A stretch of 64,000 nt of DNA from Desulfovibrio oxyclinae DSM 11498 (GCF_000375485.1 NZ_AQXE01000004.1:40124-104123); one strand, 5' to 3'; positions 17,768 to 26,174 are shown, numbered from the stretch's first letter. Made by a program: numbers and translations. The notes: a model not told the origin generated them from the letters alone.

Positions 17768-19312
17768 GTGTCCAAACACGGTCAACAGATAGCACGAAAT
17801 GCCTCCGTGGTGGCGGTCGCCACCCTCGGCTCGCGGATATTGGGGTTCGTTAGGGATCTCATTGTGGCCTTCGCCCTTGGGGCGGGTATGTTCGCGGACG
17901 CCTTCTTCGTGGCCTTCAGGATTCCCAACCTCATGCGGCGGCTGTTCGGCGAAGGCTCGTTGACCATGGCCTTCATACCGGTCTATTCGCGGGTTCGCGA
18001 GGAAGAAGGGGAGGAGGCCGCGCAGCAGATGGCACGGTCAGCCATGATCTGGCTGGGCATTATCCTCGGCGCGCTCACCGTGGCGGTGGAGCTGGCCGCC
18101 GGACCGGTCACGCTCGCCATCGCCCCCGGGTTCGCGGATGATTCCGAGCTGTTCGCCACCACCGTGTCGCTGGTACGCATCTGTTTTCCTTACGTCATCT
18201 TCATCTGCGGCGTCGCCCTGTGCATGGGCATCCTCAATTCGCACCAGCGGTTTCTGGCCCCGGCGCTGGCCCCGGCAGTGCTCAACGTGGCGCTCATCAT
18301 TGCCGCGCTCATAAGTCATTATGCGGGCTACAACGTGGCCTACGGCATGGCTTACGGCGTGCTGGCTGGCGGCGCGGCCCAGTTGCTCATGCAGCAGGGC
18401 GCGCTTTCGCGCATCGGCTTTCGCAGGCGCGGGCGCTGGTCCCTGTTCGATCCGGGCGTGCGGCGCATGGGCCTGCTCATGCTGCCCACGGTCTTCGGCG
18501 CGGCGGTCTATCAACTCAACATCCTGCTCGGGACGCTGCTCGCGTCGTTCCTTCCCACGGGCAGCGTGTCCTATCTTTATTACGCGGACCGGCTGGTGCA
18601 GTTCCCGCTCGGAGTCTTCGGCCTTGCCGTGAGCACCGCCGCGCTCCCGAGTCTGGCGGCGCTGGCCGCAAAGGGCGAAATGGACGACTTCGGCGGCGCG
18701 CTGCGATCCGCCAACGGGCTGACCCTGTTCATTGCGCTCCCTGCCGCTGCCGGGCTGATGGCCCTTGCCGAACCGGTCATTTCCGTCCTCTTCGGTCATG
18801 GCAAATTCGGGCCGGAAGCCGTGAGTTCCACCGCTTCGGCGCTCATCGCGTACTCCGCCGGGCTGCCCTTCATCGCCCTGTCCCGGCCGCTTGTCTCGGC
18901 CTTCTACGCCCTTGAGGACACCAAGACTCCGGTGAAGATAGCGGTGTTGTGCCTGTTCGTGAACATCGGCCTCGGCGCGTGGCTCATGGTTCCGCTCAAG
19001 CATGTGGGCCTTGCCGTGGCGGTCAGCGCGGCCTCGCTGGTCAACGCCCTGCTGCTGTTCATTTTTCTGCGCCGCCGCGTCAGCGTGGCCCCGGTGGAGG
19101 GGGCGGTGATGCTCAAGGCCGTGCTGCTCTCGACCCTGATCGGTGCCGGGGCGTGGTATACAGGACGGTTCGGCGCGTGGAGTCTCGCTTTTATCCCGGT
19201 CTGGGCGGGCGTGTATTTTCTGGGGGCGCATGTCACCAACATGGGCGAGGCCCGCATGTTCGCGGACGTGTATCGCTCGGCCCGTCGTCGTCTCGGCAGG
19301 GGGCGACCATGA
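17768..19312 (+). CDS. murJ: Lipid II flippase MurJ
   Basis: A 514-residue integral membrane protein of the MOP superfamily, about 14 transmembrane helices, that moves lipid II across the inner membrane for peptidoglycan synthesis. The opening segment LGSRILGFVRDLIVAFALG and MRRLFGEGSLTMAFIPVYS are classic MurJ sequences. The length matches E. coli MurJ (511). The start is a GTG at 17768 with only a weak ribosome binding site. The stop overlaps the next gene in an ATGA. Confidence 0.95.
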   Translation: MSKHGQQIARNASVVAVATLGSRILGFVRDLIVAFALGAGMFADAFFVAFRIPNLMRRLFGEGSLTMAFIPVYSRVREEEGEEAAQQMARSAMIWLGIILGALTVAVELAAGPVTLAIAPGFADDSELFATTVSLVRICFPYVIFICGVALCMGILNSHQRFLAPALAPAVLNVALIIAALISHYAGYNVAYGMAYGVLAGGAAQLLMQQGALSRIGFRRRGRWSLFDPGVRRMGLLMLPTVFGAAVYQLNILLGTLLASFLPTGSVSYLYYADRLVQFPLGVFGLAVSTAALPSLAALAAKGEMDDFGGALRSANGLTLFIALPAAAGLMALAEPVISVLFGHGKFGPEAVSSTASALIAYSAGLPFIALSRPLVSAFYALEDTKTPVKIAVLCLFVNIGLGAWLMVPLKHVGLAVAVSAASLVNALLLFIFLRRRVSVAPVEGAVMLKAVLLSTLIGAGAWYTGRFGAWSLAFIPVWAGVYFLGAHVTNMGEARMFADVYRSARRRLGRGRP

Positions 19313-20055
19313 ATCCGGATGAGGCCCGGGCGTATTTTCCAAGGGGGCTGGAGCAACCGGAGGGCGGCTACCGCTTTTCACTCGACTCCCTGTTGCTCGG
19401 CTGTTTCGCCCGCATGAAACGCGGCTGGACCGGGGTGGATATCGGCTGCGGGGCCGGAGCCGTGAGCATCGCCGCGCTGCTGGCCAATCCGGAAGCCGAC
19501 CTGACGATCCACGGAGTGGAGGCCGATGCCGATGCCGCGGCCTGTGCGCGCAACAACGCGAAGCGGCTCGATCTCGCAGAGTCGCTCCTGCCGGTGCAGG
19601 CGGATGTCTGCACATATCGTGAGTTGGAGCAGCAGGCCGACTTCGCGCTCATGAATCCGCCGTTTCGCGAGGCCGGTCGGGGGCGCGTCAGCAGGGGCGA
19701 GTCGCGCAGCGCGGCGCGTTTTGAAACGGGCGGCTCGCTGGCGGATTTCGTGCGCTGTGCCGCCTTGCAGCTCAAGTCGAGAGGACGGCTGTTCACGGTC
19801 TTCCTGCCGGAGCGTCTTCCCGCACTTTTTCGCGAAATGGACCGTCGGAAGCTGGCGCCCAAGCGGTTGATCATGGTACACGGCACGCTCCGGGCCGAAG
19901 CCGGTATCGTGTTGGTGGAGGCTGTGAAGAACGGTGGCGAGGGGGTCTCTGTGACGCCACCGCTCATACTCTACGGCGAGGACGGGTGCATGACGCGCAA
20001 CGCGCTGGAATTTTGTCCGTTTCTCGCCTGCAACGCCAAGGGGGATTGTTCATGA
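19309..20055 (+). CDS. TrmN6-like tRNA adenine N6-methyltransferase
   Basis: A 248-residue class I methyltransferase. Motif I is VDIGCGAGAVSIAALL and motif IV is FALMNPPFRE, the NPPF/Y catalytic signature of N6-adenine or N5-glutamine methyltransferases. The overall layout matches the TrmN6/YfiC group that modifies A37 of tRNA-Val. The start at 19309 overlaps the murJ stop; a longer upstream frame is only the murJ shadow. The stop overlaps the next gene's ATG. The substrate is inferred. Confidence 0.82.
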   Translation: MNPDEARAYFPRGLEQPEGGYRFSLDSLLLGCFARMKRGWTGVDIGCGAGAVSIAALLANPEADLTIHGVEADADAAACARNNAKRLDLAESLLPVQADVCTYRELEQQADFALMNPPFREAGRGRVSRGESRSAARFETGGSLADFVRCAALQLKSRGRLFTVFLPERLPALFREMDRRKLAPKRLIMVHGTLRAEAGIVLVEAVKNGGEGVSVTPPLILYGEDGCMTRNALEFCPFLACNAKGDCS

Positions 20056-20957
20056 TGGACTGGACCGGGAAGCGTGCGAGAGAATCCTTCAATAGCGGCT
20101 GGTATTGCGCGGAAAGCGTTCTGCGCGCGCTGGCCGAGGTTGGCGGGCGGTATGAACCCGGCATGGAACGCGTGGCGAGCGGATTCTGCTCCGGCATGTC
20201 GCGCACCAACGGGCTGTGCGGCGCGGTCAGCGGCGCCATCATGGGGATGGGCCTTTACGGAGGCCGAACCGAACCGGCTCCCGAGCAGAGCATGGACGTA
20301 CCCTACTCGCTGGTTCAGGAGTTTCTCAAGCGGTTCCGCACCAAATTTCAGAGCACCAACTGCCGCGAGCTGACCGGTTGCGACTTCATCACCCCGCAGG
20401 GCCACCGCCGTTTTCAGGAGGAAAACATCGGCCGAGTGTGTCGCGATTACTGTGATTTCGCCGCATCCACCGCACTTGAGGTGCTTGCCGATGCGGGCAT
20501 GGGGCCCATGGCCACGGTCATTGAGCAGACAGCACCGTGCGGGTTGAACTGCGGCAAGTGCATGGCCTTCAAGGGCAGTGAGATCCACAGACACGCCAAG
20601 GCGCTTCAGGAGGCCATGGGGCCGAACTTTGCCCAGTATGCCGACCGGTTCGCGGGAATGAACCCGGTCTTTGAAGGGTATGACGAGTTCGCATCCGTGC
20701 TGAACTTCCTAGCCGAGGGCACCTGTTCCGGCTGTCGCAAGGGCGGCGAGGCCTGCCTTTTCACGGATTGCGGCATCAAGGACTGCGTGCATGAGCACGG
20801 CGTGCAGTTCTGCCATGAGTGCAACCGGTTCCCCTGCGAGGATCATGGTCTGCCCGAAGCGCTGGAGCAACGCTGGCGCGAGAACAACGAGCGCATGCGG
20901 GAGAAGGGGCTGTATGCCTACGCGCTGGAATTGCGCCTGTCGCCCCGATATCCTTAG
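20052..20957 (+). CDS. C_GCAxxG_C_C family protein fused to DUF3795
   Basis: About 301 residues. Residues 1-135 hold a C_GCAxxG_C_C domain: WYCAESVLRA, FCSGMSRTNGLCGAVSGAIMG and NCRELTGCD supply the conserved cysteines. Residues 165-285 are a DUF3795-type cysteine-rich zinc-ribbon-like domain: APCGLNCGKCMAF, CSGCRKGGEACLFTDCGIKDC and FCHECNRFPCED. AAGGGGG stands before the ATG at 20052, which overlaps the methyltransferase stop. The many cysteines suggest metal binding or redox work; function unknown. Confidence 0.85.
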   Translation: MMDWTGKRARESFNSGWYCAESVLRALAEVGGRYEPGMERVASGFCSGMSRTNGLCGAVSGAIMGMGLYGGRTEPAPEQSMDVPYSLVQEFLKRFRTKFQSTNCRELTGCDFITPQGHRRFQEENIGRVCRDYCDFAASTALEVLADAGMGPMATVIEQTAPCGLNCGKCMAFKGSEIHRHAKALQEAMGPNFAQYADRFAGMNPVFEGYDEFASVLNFLAEGTCSGCRKGGEACLFTDCGIKDCVHEHGVQFCHECNRFPCEDHGLPEALEQRWRENNERMREKGLYAYALELRLSPRYP

Positions 20958-20966
20958 CAAAGCAAC

Positions 20967-22340
20967 ATGATAGAACGCATCATCGTCGAAAACTTCATGG
21001 CCCACGAGCGGACCGAGCTGGAGCTCGGCCCCGGCGTCACCGCGCTGACCGGTCCCAACAACACGGGCAAGTCCGCGCTGGTGGAGGCGCTTCGCTGCGT
21101 TGCGGAGAACCCGACCCCGAGCCACTACATCCGGCACGGTGCCAAGGAGGCCCGGGTCACGGTGGTGCTCTCGGACGGGCACCGCGTCACATGGATTCGC
21201 AAGAAAGCCTCAGCCGGATACGAAATTCTCGCCCCCGGCAGCGAAGAGCCCGAAAGTTTCTGGAAGCTGGGACGCGGCGGCGTACCCGAGGAAGTCCGCA
21301 GTCTGCTGCGCATGAACCGGGTTGACCTGGATGACGGAAATCCCGTGGACGTGCACATCGGCGACCAGCGCGAACCGGTCTTTCTGCTTAACCGGCCGGA
21401 CAGGGCCGTGGCCGACTTTCTGGCCTCGTCTTCGGAAGGGGCGCACCTGCTTTCCATGCAGGGCGCGCTCAAGCGCCGCACACTGGAGGCCCGGCGCGAA
21501 AGCGCAGGACGGGAGGCGCGGCTGCGGGACATCGAAGCCGAACTGGACGCGCTGGCCCCGCTGCCCGACATTCACCTCATGATGGAAACCGCCGGGGAGC
21601 TGGAGCAGCGTTCACAGGCCCTGAGCCGGGAGATTCCGGCGCTTGAGCGGTTGATTGCGGAGCGCGACACGTTGAAGCGGGAACTGGACCGCGCCAACCG
21701 CGAGCGCGGCCTGTTTGAGCAGCTCGGTGAACCCGCCGCGTTGGAGCCGCTGCATCCGCTGCGTTCGCTCATCGACGAACAGCTCGACCTGCGCCACAGG
21801 AGCGCATTCGCCGCCGCGTATGCCGAAACACTGGACCCCTTGGCCGAACCACCGACTCCGACCGATACCGCAGGAATCAGGGCGGTCATGGACGAGCTGA
21901 TCCGCACCGGAGCCGAATTGGAGGCGGCACGCACCACGAGCAGCGCGCTTGCCGACCTTGCGCTCCCGCCGCAGGTTGAGGAGCTTTCCGCACTGAGCAA
22001 GATGGCTGAGGAATTGACAAGCTATTCCAGCCAAATGCAGATCCTCAACGAATATGCCACAACCGCTTCGGCACTGCGCGAACCGCCGCAACCTGAGGAC
22101 GAAAGCGCGCTTGCCGGACTGTTGACGGAGTTGGGCGAGGTCCGCAAGGGCATGGAGCGCGAAGAAAAGGCCCTTGAGGCGACGCGCCGCGATCTGATGG
22201 GGCACGCGACCTACCTGCGCGAACGGCTGGAGGCCATCGGTCGCTGTCCCACCTGCGGCGGCGAGTTGGAGTCCGGGGAGTTCCTCGGCGGCGAACACGC
22301 CCACGAATCCCGAGCCGCGGAGGACGCGCATGGATACTGA
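20967..22340 (+). CDS. Rad50/SbcC-like ATPase, N-terminal half with terminal CxxC hook
   Basis: A 457-residue SMC/Rad50-type protein that contains only the N-lobe. Walker A GPNNTGKS is at residues 29-36, preceded by FMAHERTELELGPGVTALT as in RecF/SbcC. Residues about 160-425 are coiled coil with several breaks. The protein ends just after CPTC at 427-430, the form of a Rad50 zinc hook. No signature or Walker B motif is present; these are in the gene at 23612. It starts 9 bp after the previous gene and overlaps the nuclease gene by 11 bp. It should act in DNA end processing with the next three genes; this is inference. Confidence 0.85.
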   Translation: MIERIIVENFMAHERTELELGPGVTALTGPNNTGKSALVEALRCVAENPTPSHYIRHGAKEARVTVVLSDGHRVTWIRKKASAGYEILAPGSEEPESFWKLGRGGVPEEVRSLLRMNRVDLDDGNPVDVHIGDQREPVFLLNRPDRAVADFLASSSEGAHLLSMQGALKRRTLEARRESAGREARLRDIEAELDALAPLPDIHLMMETAGELEQRSQALSREIPALERLIAERDTLKRELDRANRERGLFEQLGEPAALEPLHPLRSLIDEQLDLRHRSAFAAAYAETLDPLAEPPTPTDTAGIRAVMDELIRTGAELEAARTTSSALADLALPPQVEELSALSKMAEELTSYSSQMQILNEYATTASALREPPQPEDESALAGLLTELGEVRKGMEREEKALEATRRDLMGHATYLRERLEAIGRCPTCGGELESGEFLGGEHAHESRAAEDAHGY

Positions 22341-23304
22341 TATTTCCGGCCTGTCACGCATTGAGGCTGACGGGCTGCTGCTCATCGGCGACGCGCATCT
22401 GGCGGACAATCCGCCCGGGCAGCGGCTCGACGGGTATCTGGAGCAGGTGTTGGCAAAGGTGGAGGCCTGTCTCCATGAAGCCGAGCGGCGCGGACTGTTG
22501 CCGGTCTTTCTGGGCGATCTGTTTCATCTGCCGCGCGACAACTCCAACAGGATGCTCGTGGAACTCATCCGCATGTTCGGTCGGCGCGCGGGCGAGCACA
22601 TGCCGTGGGTGTTGATCGGCAATCACGACAAGTACCAGTCGCGCTTCACGGATGACGTGTCCCTTGCCGTACTGGAGCAGGCCGGGGTGGTCCGGCTCAT
22701 GAAGCACAAGGGACCGCAACTGGTTCTGCAAACCCCTGACGGCGAGGCGCTCGTCTGTGCAAGCCCAGACGGAACGGCCATTCCGAGACGTTTCGACCGG
22801 CCCGAAGGCTGCCCGGAAAGCGTGCTCTGGCTCACGCACCACAACATCCGTTTTCCGGACTTCGAGGACAAAGCCAACGCCATCCGCGAGATTCCCGGCG
22901 TGGACTGGCTGGTAAACGGCCACATACACCGGCCGCAACCAAGCGTGACCAAGGGTGGCACCACGTGGGCCAACCCCGGCAACATCGTGCGGCTGATCTT
23001 CAACCGCAACTCCCGCGAACGCAAACCCGTGGCCTCGATCTGGAAGCCGGGAGTCACCGAGCTGGGAAGCTGGGTGATACCGCACCTGCCGTTCGACGAG
23101 GTCTTTCCGGATCAGGAACTGCCGCCCGAGGAGCACGAAGAGGCCGGCGGTTCCGACTTCATCCGCGGACTGGAGCGGCTGGCGTGGCGGCGTACGCACG
23201 AAGGTGTGGGGCTCAAGGATTTTCTGAACGACAATCTCGACGAGAGCGCGGAGGCGCGGCTCATCTGGGAACTGTACGACGAGGTGGTAAATCATGACGG
23301 CTGA
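22330..23304 (+). CDS. SbcD/Mre11-like metallophosphoesterase
   Basis: A 324-residue calcineurin-like phosphoesterase with the full set of metal-binding motifs: GDAHL (Asp21, His23), GDLFH, GNHDK, LTHHN and NGHIHRP. The order and spacing match Mre11/SbcD nucleases, but the C-terminal capping region is short. GGAGGACGC is at the proper distance before the ATG. It sits between the two ABC halves of a Rad50-like ATPase, overlapping each neighbour by 11 bp, which strongly links it to that complex. Predicted Mn-dependent DNA nuclease; not shown experimentally. Confidence 0.87.
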   Translation: MDTDISGLSRIEADGLLLIGDAHLADNPPGQRLDGYLEQVLAKVEACLHEAERRGLLPVFLGDLFHLPRDNSNRMLVELIRMFGRRAGEHMPWVLIGNHDKYQSRFTDDVSLAVLEQAGVVRLMKHKGPQLVLQTPDGEALVCASPDGTAIPRRFDRPEGCPESVLWLTHHNIRFPDFEDKANAIREIPGVDWLVNGHIHRPQPSVTKGGTTWANPGNIVRLIFNRNSRERKPVASIWKPGVTELGSWVIPHLPFDEVFPDQELPPEEHEEAGGSDFIRGLERLAWRRTHEGVGLKDFLNDNLDESAEARLIWELYDEVVNHDG

Positions 23305-23611
23305 CGACAAGGCCCGGCGCGATCAGGCGCTGGAACAGGAACTGGCGGAGCTTCGCGAACAGCACAAGGCGCTGGAGACCAAGAAGATCCGTACCGAGGA
23401 AAAGATCAGCTCCCTCACGGAGCGACTCAAAGATCTGGAAAAGCGGGCAACCGAGGAATTCGGCACCGCCGACCCTGAGGAACTGCAACGCATCCTTGAT
23501 GAAAAACGCAAGGAAAACGAGCGTGTTGTCGCCGAATACCGCAAGCATGTTGACGGTATCCGCAAAGGACTTGAGGAAGTGGAGCAGCGCTTCGGCGGCG
23601 GAGAGGGCTAA
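23294..23611 (+). CDS. Small all-coiled-coil protein of the split Rad50 cassette
   Basis: A 105-residue, highly charged protein made almost entirely of heptad-like helix from residue 5 to 95 (EQELAELREQHKALETKKI; KISSLTERLKDLEKR), with a short Gly tail. No cysteine, signal peptide or enzymatic motif. It overlaps the nuclease gene by 11 bp, and the next ATG follows its stop directly. It may supply part of the coiled-coil arm missing from the two ATPase halves; no recognised family. Confidence 0.75.
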   Translation: MTADDKARRDQALEQELAELREQHKALETKKIRTEEKISSLTERLKDLEKRATEEFGTADPEELQRILDEKRKENERVVAEYRKHVDGIRKGLEEVEQRFGGGEG

Positions 23612-24340
23612 ATGACGGACGCCACGGAACTCAGGAATCTCGAAAGCCGTCTGCAACGGCTCTCCGCACTTGGCGAGACCCGCGTGGACGAGCACCGACG
23701 GGAGCGCGAACAGCTGGCGCGTGCGCAGGAGTTTCTGGAGCTGGCCCCCCGCGCGGCGACCCGTCTGGAGGACCTGTCGTCGGCCCTGTTCGGCAAGGCC
23801 CTGGATGAGATCGAGGCCAACCTGACCCACGCCATCCGCGAGATTCTCGGGCAGGACCGGGAGGTCTCCACGCTGCGCGAAGTCAAGAACGGTCGCCTGA
23901 ACGTGTCCTTTCGCATACACAACGCAGGCGGTGGCGACGAGGTGGAGGATATCCTCAAGGGGCAGGGCGGCTCGGTCTGCAACATCCTGTCAGTGGGGCT
24001 GCGCCTCATCGCCCTGTCGCAGCTGCCCGAGGACCGACACCGGCCGTTTCTGGTGCTCGACGAGCAGGACTGCTGGCTGCGGCCGACCCTCGTGCCCAAG
24101 TTCATGAAGCTCATCTCGGCCATCGCCCACCGGCTTGACCTGCAGGTACTGATCATCAGCCATCATCCCATGGACCTGTTCAGCAACGCCGTGGACCGCG
24201 TGGTGGTGATTCATCCCGACCGTGAAAAGGGCGCACGGCTTGAAACCCTCAAAGCATCGCACGAAGCGGACGCCGAGGGCGCGGAGTCGGCCACGGATGC
24301 CGATGTGGCAGGGATGCCCCCTGCCGGAGTGAACGGCTAG
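23612..24340 (+). CDS. Rad50/SbcC-like ATPase, C-terminal half
   Basis: A 242-residue protein that completes the ABC ATPase. Residues 1-50 are coiled coil. GQGGSVCNILSVGLRLIAL occupies the ABC signature position (a divergent form of LSGGE), FLVLDEQD is Walker B with the catalytic Glu, and LIISHHP carries the switch His. There is no Walker A. The C-terminal 35 residues are Ala/Glu-rich and disordered. It must pair with the N-lobe protein at 20967 to form a complete nucleotide site. GGAGAGGG precedes the start, which abuts the previous stop. It ends 4 bp inside the convergent Nif11-like gene. Confidence 0.85.
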   Translation: MTDATELRNLESRLQRLSALGETRVDEHRREREQLARAQEFLELAPRAATRLEDLSSALFGKALDEIEANLTHAIREILGQDREVSTLREVKNGRLNVSFRIHNAGGGDEVEDILKGQGGSVCNILSVGLRLIALSQLPEDRHRPFLVLDEQDCWLRPTLVPKFMKLISAIAHRLDLQVLIISHHPMDLFSNAVDRVVVIHPDREKGARLETLKASHEADAEGAESATDADVAGMPPAGVNG

Positions 24341-24603
24341 ACCCAGCCGGAGCGTTTCATCAAGACGAATAGCCGCTTGAAATAGCCGCCGCCCGGAACG
24401 GATTCCAGATAGAAATCATCCAGCCGACCTTGCGGCACGGTTGCTGTCAGGGTTTCGGCAAGGCTCTTGGGGTTGAACTTGTATCCCAGCTCGCGGGCGA
24501 CGCGGGCCATGTCCTCTGCGTCACGCTGTCCGAGCACGGTGTCGGCGAGTCTGTCGTTGCACTGCAGGTCTCCGAGGAATCGGGTGGCTTCCTTCCAGCT
24601 CAT
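24337..24603 (-). CDS. Nif11-like domain small protein, possible RiPP precursor
   Basis: An 88-residue protein. Residues 1-52 (MSWKEATRFLGDLQCNDRL, VARELGYKF) match the Nif11 leader pattern of a helix, an acidic stretch and a Gly-Tyr/Phe turn. Then comes YLESVPGGG at 65-73, which looks like the double-glycine cleavage site of Nif11-type natural-product precursors, followed by a 15-residue basic hydrophobic tail (YFKRLFVLMKRSGWV). Such a tail could be the core peptide. No modification enzyme or peptidase-transporter is adjacent, so it may instead be a Nif11-domain protein with another role. GGAG is well placed before the ATG. Confidence 0.65.
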   Translation of the reverse strand: MSWKEATRFLGDLQCNDRLADTVLGQRDAEDMARVARELGYKFNPKSLAETLTATVPQGRLDDFYLESVPGGGYFKRLFVLMKRSGWV

Positions 24604-24706
24604 GAGGTGTCTCCGGTATCAGGTGGTATCGTCGCTGCCGCGTCAGGCATCCTTGAACCGGTCCCGTCCGACCGTTCCCGTTGCGTCCCGTCCGTGAAAA
24701 ATCGCA

Positions 24707-25456
24707 TCAGCCCGTTTGCAGGACCGCTTCGGCCAGCATGGGCAGCATCCGCCCGGCCCTGCCTTCCAGGTAAATGTCCGTGGCCCGGTAGGTGTAGGCC
24801 GACTCCCGCGTGTTGATCTCGATGACCGTGGCCCCGTTATGGTGCGCGATCCACGGGATGCGTCCGGCAGGCTGGATTTCGCCCGTGGTGCCCACCACGA
24901 TGACCGCGTCCGCCTGCCGCGCCAGCGTTGTGGCATCACGATGCACGTCGTCTGGCACGCCCTCGGAAAAGAAGACGATGTCCGGCTTGAGCACGCCCCC
25001 GCAGTCCGGGCATTTCGGCGGCAGGGTGTCGAGCCTCACGATCGGCGTCGGGAACTTGCGGCGGCACTTCATGCACTGCATCCGCGAGGTGGAACCGTGA
25101 TATTCCAGCACGTTGGTGTTTCCAGCCTGTTGGTGCAGCCCGTCGATGTTTTGGGTTACCACCGCAACGAGACGTCCGGCAGCTTCCAGTTCCGCCAGCG
25201 CCATATGCGCCTTGTTGGGGCGGCAGGCCACCTGCCGGGAATAGAAAATCTCGATCAGCAGTTCCCATGATTCCTTGGGGTGCCTGCGGAAATAGTTCAT
25301 CTCGAATTTGGCAGGGTCATACTTCGACCAAATGCCCTGATGCCCGCGAAACGGCGGAATGCCGGACTCCACCGAGATGCCCGCCCCGGTGAAGGCGAAG
25401 CAGCAGCGCGCATTGCGGATGGTCCGGGCCGCGTTCTCAAGGGCGCCGTTCGACAT
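24707..25456 (-). CDS. Sir2-family NAD-dependent protein deacylase
   Basis: A 249-residue sirtuin. NAD-binding FTGAGISVESGIPPFRG is at residues 22-38, TQNIDGLHQQAG and the catalytic His in EYHGS are present, and the zinc ribbon is CMKC...CPDCGG. Removes acyl groups from lysine using NAD. The start at 25456 is chosen because the protein then begins at the usual place; a longer frame is upstream. The first 20 bp overlap the end of the solute-binding protein gene, so the two are co-transcribed. Confidence 0.93.
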   Translation of the reverse strand: MSNGALENAARTIRNARCCFAFTGAGISVESGIPPFRGHQGIWSKYDPAKFEMNYFRRHPKESWELLIEIFYSRQVACRPNKAHMALAELEAAGRLVAVVTQNIDGLHQQAGNTNVLEYHGSTSRMQCMKCRRKFPTPIVRLDTLPPKCPDCGGVLKPDIVFFSEGVPDDVHRDATTLARQADAVIVVGTTGEIQPAGRIPWIAHHNGATVIEINTRESAYTYRATDIYLEGRAGRMLPMLAEAVLQTG

Positions 25457-26174
25457 TTCCGGCCTCGTGGTTTTCTTGCGTACCAAGCGCCTTCTCAAGC
25501 GCCTGTTCCACGTAATCCCGTTCCGTGGAGAGCCGGGAGCGCTCGGAAACCGCCAGATGCTCCGGCACGGTGTCCTGAATGAAGTAAGGGGCGCGCTCCA
25601 CCCACTGGCCAAAGCCAGTGCGTTCCAGCGCCGCATTCCCGCGCACGGCGTCCAGTGCCACCACATCTATGTTCCCGGCCACCAGCAGTTTGAAGAGTCG
25701 GATCATGTCGCCCTGCGGAAATCGCTCGATCCGGGGATCATCGGCAAATTTCGGCGCGAGCCCCAGACCGCGCATCACGCCCACGGTCTTGCCGTAAAGG
25801 TCCGAGTGCCGCTCCAGACGGGTGCCGGAGCCGCGTCGCGTCCAAAAGGCGGTCTCGCGCGCAGGTGCCACGGGTTGTTCGGGGAACCAAAGGAAAGATT
25901 CTAGCTCGGGCCGCGGGCGTATACCGAAGAGGATGTCGGCCTGCCCCGTTTCCAGCAGCTTCAGACATTCGTCGCGGTCGCAGCCGATGAAGTCCGGCGA
26001 GACGCCGAGAAAGCTGGTCAGCTTCCATCCCAGAACCACGAAGGGACCTTCGGGGCGGTTACCGTTCCACGTGGAATAAGGCGGGAGGTCCTCCACCGCC
26101 ACGCGCACGGAACCGGCATGGGCCGGAAGCGCCAGCAGGATCGCGACAAGGGCGGGGAGTAGCCGTTTGAGCAT
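25437..26174 (-). CDS. Periplasmic solute-binding protein, family 3, without transporter
   Basis: A 245-residue protein with a signal peptide (MLKRLLPALVAILLALPAHA) and a family 3 binding fold: VRVAVEDLPPYSTWN at the start, CLKLLETGQADILFGI in the middle and GKTVGVMRGLGL after the hinge. GGAGG lies before the ATG at 26174. No permease or ATPase is nearby; instead it is followed by a sirtuin. It may be a binding protein for a distant transporter or a stand-alone sensor. The ligand is unknown. Confidence 0.82.
   Translation of the reverse strand: MLKRLLPALVAILLALPAHAGSVRVAVEDLPPYSTWNGNRPEGPFVVLGWKLTSFLGVSPDFIGCDRDECLKLLETGQADILFGIRPRPELESFLWFPEQPVAPARETAFWTRRGSGTRLERHSDLYGKTVGVMRGLGLAPKFADDPRIERFPQGDMIRLFKLLVAGNIDVVALDAVRGNAALERTGFGQWVERAPYFIQDTVPEHLAVSERSRLSTERDYVEQALEKALGTQENHEAGNVERRP

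Noticed and set aside
20967..24340. Split Rad50 explained as a sequencing frameshift
   Set aside because: A complete nuclease gene and a separate coiled-coil gene lie between the two halves, each with its own start and stop, so no single base error could rejoin them.
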